Origin: FACHB-T130 sp042747725
Lineage (GTDB): Bacteria > Cyanobacteriota > Cyanobacteriia > Cyanobacteriales > FACHB-T130
Length of the DNA stretch: 64,000 bases
Reading direction: 5' to 3'
Assembly (NCBI RefSeq): GCF_042747725.1
Contig: NZ_JBHZGO010000024.1
Location: 124,001 to 188,000 of the forward strand
In this document: one piece after another, positions 61,101 to 64,000 of the stretch
How the letters are laid out: every line of letters starts with the position of its first letter
Numbering within the stretch: the first letter of the stretch is position 1
The notes under the pieces: generated by a model
What the model was told of the DNA's origin: nothing
Databases searched by the model: none
The model's input: only the letters and a program-made list of their open reading frames with translations
Made by a program: the position numbers and the translations under genes

Positions 61101-61584
61101 GCTCACGGGTAATGAAGCCACCAAAGCCGCCGTTTTAGCACGAATATCCGGGGCTAAAATTGTACATTTCGCCACTCACGGCTTATTCGATGACTTCCAG
61201 GGTTTGCAAAGTGCGGTAGCACTCGCACCCACCAGCAGTGATCGCGGCTTACTCACCGCCGAAGAAATCCTCAACCTGAAACTAAATGCAGATTTGGTTG
61301 TCCTGAGTGCTTGTAACACAGGTAGAGGACGCATCACAGGTGATGGTGTAATTGGATTATCCCGCTCTTTGTTTATAGCAGGTACTCCTAGCGTCCTTGT
61401 CTCCCTGTGGTCTGTCCCCGATGCTCCTACGGCTGAATTAATGACCGAGTTTTATACTAATCTTTACCAAAAGAAACTTGATAAAGCCCAATCCTTGCGC
61501 CAAGCGATGCTCAAAATGATGGAAACACACCGCGACAATCCTAGAGCATGGGCAGCTTTTACCTTAATTGGAGAAACTGAGTAG
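58165..61584 (+). CDS. TPR-CHAT protease, exported
   Basis: 1139 residues from the ATG at 58165; the frame is open from 58108. A signal-like N-terminus (FFWITPTTVLLIGSQ to ending VVAQ) precedes three degenerate TPR blocks and then nine regular 40-residue TPRs (pattern ALGNLGAAYLNLGDYPKAIE). A CHAT domain ends the protein, with catalytic His1005 in FATHGLFD and Cys1050 in LSACNTG. TPR arrays in such proteins bind a partner or an activating ligand. If the signal peptide works, the protease is periplasmic. It lies 102 bp after DUF928 and 113 bp before the caspase-like gene. Confidence 0.9.
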   Translation: MRLKRFFWITPTTVLLIGSQTFRVNFPVPLAAYPVVAQTSDARKAEAKRLFLQGGQQIGNSQFQAAIQSLQQALSIYREIKDRLGEGWTLRQIGYAYKSLKDYPKAIDYYQQSLVVALEIEDFGLEAMVRSSIEVAQSESNPRIAEADRLRNQGRQQYQTNQFEAALQSWQQALNIYRETKERQGEGLMLRDLGNAYDSLEDYPKAIEYHQQYLAVAREIKDRLSEGFALLYLNNSYANQGIQQFENSQFEAAIQSWQQALSIDQEIENGQDKGCIPQNLGLAAALIGKGEGWILGNIGAAYLKLGDSAKAIEYFQQTLPIARANGDPQSEGQVLGNLGSAYLNLGDYPKVIEYSQQSLAIARQIKDPQIEGRALLNLGAAYISLGDYPKGIEYSQHSLPIARQIQDPQSEGQVLGNLGFAYLNQGDYPKAIEYFQQHLVIARQIQDPQGEGRALLNLGDAYRNLGDYTKAIEYSQQSLAIARQIQDPQIEGRALGGIGLAYLNLGDYPKAIEYSQQHLAIARSIQERKSEGVALGNLGAAYLNLGDYPKAIDYFQQHLAIARAILDRQGEGVALGNLGAAYSKLQDYPKAIEYQQQVLAIARSIQDRQGEGIALGNIGVAYSELGDYPKATEYFQQIVAIARSIQDRQTEGVALNNLGYALYKQGNLALAESNLIEGIKVLESLRSGLKDNEKISIFETQRNIYVNLQEVLITQNKTNAALEIAERGRARAFVELLASRISSETETKSETLTINQLKQIAKKQKATLVEYSIINEKFKIQGKQELRNSKLYIWVIKPTGEVTFRKADLKPLWQQQNTSLEKLVTTTRDSIGVDDRSIFVAEVQHPVNEEEQTKSLQQLHQLLIVPIADLLPTDPNQRVIFVPQEELFLVPFPALQEQDGKYLIEKHTILTAPSIQVLELTRQQREKVKQSAVKDAIVVGNPTMPSVPPKIGEKPQQLASLKGAKREAETIAPLLNTKALTGNEATKAAVLARISGAKIVHFATHGLFDDFQGLQSAVALAPTSSDRGLLTAEEILNLKLNADLVVLSACNTGRGRITGDGVIGLSRSLFIAGTPSVLVSLWSVPDAPTAELMTEFYTNLYQKKLDKAQSLRQAMLKMMETHRDNPRAWAAFTLIGETE
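59041..60120 (+). repeat. Nine tandem 120-bp TPR-encoding units
   Basis: The coding sequence repeats with an exact 120-nt period from 59041; every unit is 40 codons with no insertion or deletion. Neighbouring units share long identical blocks such as GCAATTGCACGC, which indicates recent duplication or gene conversion. Confidence 0.9.
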
Positions 61585-61614
61585 GAGCATCCGTTGAGTA
61601 ATCAGAATTTACGT

Positions 61615-61659
61615 GTAGGGAGAAGCATACCCTTTGGGAAGGGTATACTTCTCCCCTAC
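61615..61659 (+). terminator. Long hairpin between TPR-CHAT and caspase genes
   Basis: GTAGGGAGAAG-CATACCC (61615-61632) pairs with GGGTATA-CTTCTCCCCTAC (61641-61659). There is no T run, so it is as likely to be an attenuator, RNA-stability element or mobile palindrome as a terminator. It may set a lower level of caspase transcript. Confidence 0.5.
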
Positions 61660-61697
61660 TTAAATATTCCCAAATAGGATACTAGGAGAAATTAGTA

Positions 61698-63887
61698 ATG
61701 TCCCATATTTCTCGCCGTCATTTTTTACAATTCGCTGGCTCAACTATAACCACCTTGGCATTGAGCCAGTTAGATATTATCAACAAGGGAAATCGCTACG
61801 CTCAAGTTCTGGCGCAAAATACCCCGCGCAAGCTCGCTCTTTTAGTGGGAATTAATGATTATCCAACCAACGATCGCTTTCTCGGAAACCTGGAAGGATG
61901 CGTTACAGATGTCGCTTTGCAAGAAGAACTCTTAGTTCATCGTTTTGGTTTTAATCCCAGTGATATTGTCAAGTTGACGAGCAATCAATCGCCTGACAAA
62001 CAGCCGACTCGCAACAATATTTTGACAGCGTTTGAAGAACACTTAATTAAACAAGCTAAACCTGGAGATGTGGTGGTTTTCCATTTTTCCGGTCACGGTT
62101 CTCGATTGCGCGACCCGAATCCCATCCAAGGTTGTGCCAATCGGGTATTCAATGATGAATTTAATAGCACTTTAGTTGTTGCCGATCAAGGGCAAAAAGA
62201 TTTCGCACCAGACATCATGGGGCGCACTTTGTTTCTGTTGATGTCGGCTTTAAACACAGAAAATGTTACGGTCGTGCTAGATAGTTGTTACTCTGGCGGC
62301 GGTACTCGTGGTAACTTTCGAGTGCGTTCCGTACCCGGTGATAAACTCAATCCTAGTCCTGAAGAAATCGCTTATCAAAAACGCTGGATGGAACGGCTAC
62401 AAATGTCCGAAGCCGAACTCGCTCGTCGGCGCTGTGCAGGTGTCGCTAAAGGGGTTATTTTGGCTTCCGCTCAACGAGAGGAAGAAGCCTTAGATGCCGA
62501 GTTCGATGGCTTTTCTGCTGGTGCGTTTACTTATCTGATGACGCAGTATCTCTGGCAAAAAACCGATACGGTGGGAAGCGCGATCGCTCAAATCACTACT
62601 GGCATAAAATCGCTTTCTAGTCAAGTACCTTTAGCAGATGGCGACCCGAAAAAACCAGTTTATTTCATCAATAAACAAGTCCCTCCGACTGATGCCGTAA
62701 TTACCAAAGTAGAAGGCGACAAGGCAACTTTGTGGTTGGGAGGAGTAGATTCTAAAAGTCTAGAAGCTTTCCAACCCGGTGCCACATTCGCAATTGTCGA
62801 TGACAAAGGGCAAACATCAGGAAAATTAGAATTGGTATCTCCCCGTAGCGGCTTAAGGGGAGAAGCGAAGCTGGTAGAGAGAGCCAATGCGTCTTTAAAA
62901 CCAGGGATGCTGCTGCAAGAATCAAGTCGGGTTGTGCCAGCGAATTTGAAGTTAAGCATTGGTCTCGATCCGTCTTTAGGAGGAGAGACGAACGCGGCTA
63001 AACAGGAACTCTCCGCGATTAATCGCATTGAAGCGGTGCCTGCACAACCGGGAAACGTCCCCTATCCGGGAGGGGTGCAGTACATCTTCAGTCGGATGAC
63101 GGCAGATTATCAGCAAAAACTGCAAAAGCAAGTGGCAAATCTTCCATCTATCGACAGTATTGGTTTATTTACCCAAGGACTGGAACTGGTGCCGAAATCT
63201 TTTGGCGAACCGGGGGAAACGGTAACGACAGCGGTTAAGCGTCTGGAAGCTAAACTCAAATCTCTGCTAGCAGTTCGGATTATTAAAAAGACTTTGAATG
63301 CCGATTCCTCGGAGCTTTCTGTAGAAGTTTCGATGAACTTGGTAGAACAACCCAATCAAACCCTTGCTAGAACTTTCACAGGTCGAGGTAGGAATACTCG
63401 TCGGGAGTCGGAACAAACTTATGCTAATAAGTTACCAGTGAACCAACTATTTCAGTTTCGAGTTACCAATCACGAGTCTAGCGACCTCTATCTGACGACT
63501 CTACTGATTGACTCTAGTGGGGGATTAGTGGTGGTGTTTCCCTATCAGTGGCCTGCGTCAAATGAGACGATGAAATTACGACCCAATCAAACGCAACTGA
63601 TTGGCGACCCGCAACAACTGAAATTGAGAGCGATCGCAACAGGAACAGGGGAAGCGCTGGTAATTGTCAGCCGTGAGCCTCTAGAAAGAGCTGTCAAGAC
63701 ATTAGTATCCCTTGCAGGGGAACAAGATGTCAGATCGGGGCCGGTGGAGCTGAAAGAACCTGTTGAGGTGATGGGCGATTTACTTAACGATCTGAGTGGC
63801 GAACGGGGTGGCATTGTTGCAGAAGCCATACCCATGAACACTTCAGAGATGGCTACTTTGTCAATCTCCTTTGAGGTAAGCGCTTAG
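61698..63887 (+). CDS. Caspase-like protease (orthocaspase) with Tat signal
   Basis: 729 residues. The N-terminus SRRHFLQFAGSTITTLALS is a twin-arginine signal, so a folded protein would be exported. Residues 45-330 form a p20-type caspase fold with the catalytic dyad His133 (FHFSGHGSR) and Cys197 (VLDSCYSGGG). The rest includes a DUF4384-like domain near residues 560-650 (VNQLFQFRVTNHESSDLYL; GGLVVVFPYQWP). Orthocaspases cleave after Arg or Lys. It is the last gene of the cluster, preceded by AGGAG at a suitable distance. Confidence 0.9.
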   Translation: MSHISRRHFLQFAGSTITTLALSQLDIINKGNRYAQVLAQNTPRKLALLVGINDYPTNDRFLGNLEGCVTDVALQEELLVHRFGFNPSDIVKLTSNQSPDKQPTRNNILTAFEEHLIKQAKPGDVVVFHFSGHGSRLRDPNPIQGCANRVFNDEFNSTLVVADQGQKDFAPDIMGRTLFLLMSALNTENVTVVLDSCYSGGGTRGNFRVRSVPGDKLNPSPEEIAYQKRWMERLQMSEAELARRRCAGVAKGVILASAQREEEALDAEFDGFSAGAFTYLMTQYLWQKTDTVGSAIAQITTGIKSLSSQVPLADGDPKKPVYFINKQVPPTDAVITKVEGDKATLWLGGVDSKSLEAFQPGATFAIVDDKGQTSGKLELVSPRSGLRGEAKLVERANASLKPGMLLQESSRVVPANLKLSIGLDPSLGGETNAAKQELSAINRIEAVPAQPGNVPYPGGVQYIFSRMTADYQQKLQKQVANLPSIDSIGLFTQGLELVPKSFGEPGETVTTAVKRLEAKLKSLLAVRIIKKTLNADSSELSVEVSMNLVEQPNQTLARTFTGRGRNTRRESEQTYANKLPVNQLFQFRVTNHESSDLYLTTLLIDSSGGLVVVFPYQWPASNETMKLRPNQTQLIGDPQQLKLRAIATGTGEALVIVSREPLERAVKTLVSLAGEQDVRSGPVELKEPVEVMGDLLNDLSGERGGIVAEAIPMNTSEMATLSISFEVSA

Positions 63888-63891
63888 CGAC

Positions 63892-63999
63892 TCACGGATT
63901 TAAAGGGAAAGAAAAAAGCATCTGAAGCGGCTGTTGAGCAATTTCATCCTCAACTGAGCCAAGGAAATTGTCAAAATATTTACGAACAGCGCACTCTTC
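63892..63999 (-). CDS. Partial converging gene, last 35 codons
   Basis: On the minus strand a frame enters from beyond the window and ends with TGA at 63892-63894. The visible peptide includes VRKYFDNFLGSVEDEIAQQP and reads as ordinary protein. It is too short to assign. It ends 4 bp past the stop of the caspase-like gene. Confidence 0.4.
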   Translation of the reverse strand, partial: EECAVRKYFDNFLGSVEDEIAQQPLQMLFSFPLNP

Positions 64000-64000
64000 G

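Noticed and set aside
52049..63887. A type III-E CRISPR (gRAMP/Craspase) locus, because of TPR-CHAT and a sigma-like gene
   Set aside because: No Cas7-like fusion, no Cas1/Cas2 and no repeat-spacer array are present, and the TPR-CHAT protein has an export signal and sits with CHASE2, DUF928 and a caspase.
1..64000. CRISPR arrays, rRNA, prophage or a diversity-generating retroelement
   Set aside because: No spaced identical repeats, ribosomal sequence, phage structural genes or reverse transcriptase were found.

Overview
The window is cyanobacterial chromosome. The octamer GCGATCGC (HIP1) occurs throughout, and many genes are cyanobacterial types: Vipp1, PEP-CTERM surface proteins, a kinase-GUN4 fusion, a HetZ-related protein, solanesyl diphosphate synthase next to murI, and arsenosugar genes. 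Heptameric tandem repeats and small palindromes between genes suggest a large, repeat-rich, probably filamentous genome. All identifications were made by reading the sequence and from knowledge of the families; no database search was run.

Layout. 1-9250: 3' end of vipp1, a thioredoxin, a PLP aminotransferase, two PEP-CTERM proteins, a lone receiver-domain protein, a 59-aa ORF and uvrC. 9429-19778: a truncated heparinase-like gene running into a Zn-ribbon/kinase/GUN4 protein, then sds, murI, an AMIN-domain cell wall amidase, a CPA2 antiporter and a SIMPL protein. 20109-23823: an accessory patch with an apparent integron gene cassette (unknown gene plus an attC-like site), a gene remnant, a Uma2 nuclease and rtcB. 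24077-28574: methyltransferase-HAD pair, tRNA-Ala(CGC), small conserved genes and ribD. 28632-29956: a TnpB element without tnpA. 30348-36144: HAD hydrolase, mreBCD, ssb under a LexA-type box, a secreted protein, and a TVP38 gene coupled to a small lipoprotein.

36212-42338 is an arsenic region on the minus strand: arsM, arsR, then a probable operon pstS-like, aquaporin, arsC, arsH, with arsS further on. It reads as arsenate reduction, arsenite exit through a channel, and conversion to arsenosugars (ArsM/ArsS). No ArsB or Acr3 pump is present. An IS200/IS605 element with a frameshifted tnpA follows at about 42512-44490. Next are a 2Fe-2S protein, an M48 peptidase, an unrecognised 473-aa protein, a lysyl-PG-synthase-like membrane protein, two paralogous lipoproteins and a HetZ-related gene.

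The most striking region is 52049-63887. Six genes on one strand are closely spaced or overlapping: a sigma-70-like HTH protein, a DUF1822 protein, a CHAT protease fused to a CHASE2 sensor, an exported DUF928 protein, an exported TPR-CHAT protease with nine tandem 120-bp repeats, and a Tat-signal caspase-like protease. They look like a protease signalling pathway spanning the membrane and tied to a transcription factor. The other main discoveries are the attC-tailed cassette, two different TnpB elements with candidate guide RNAs, and the LexA box at ssb.
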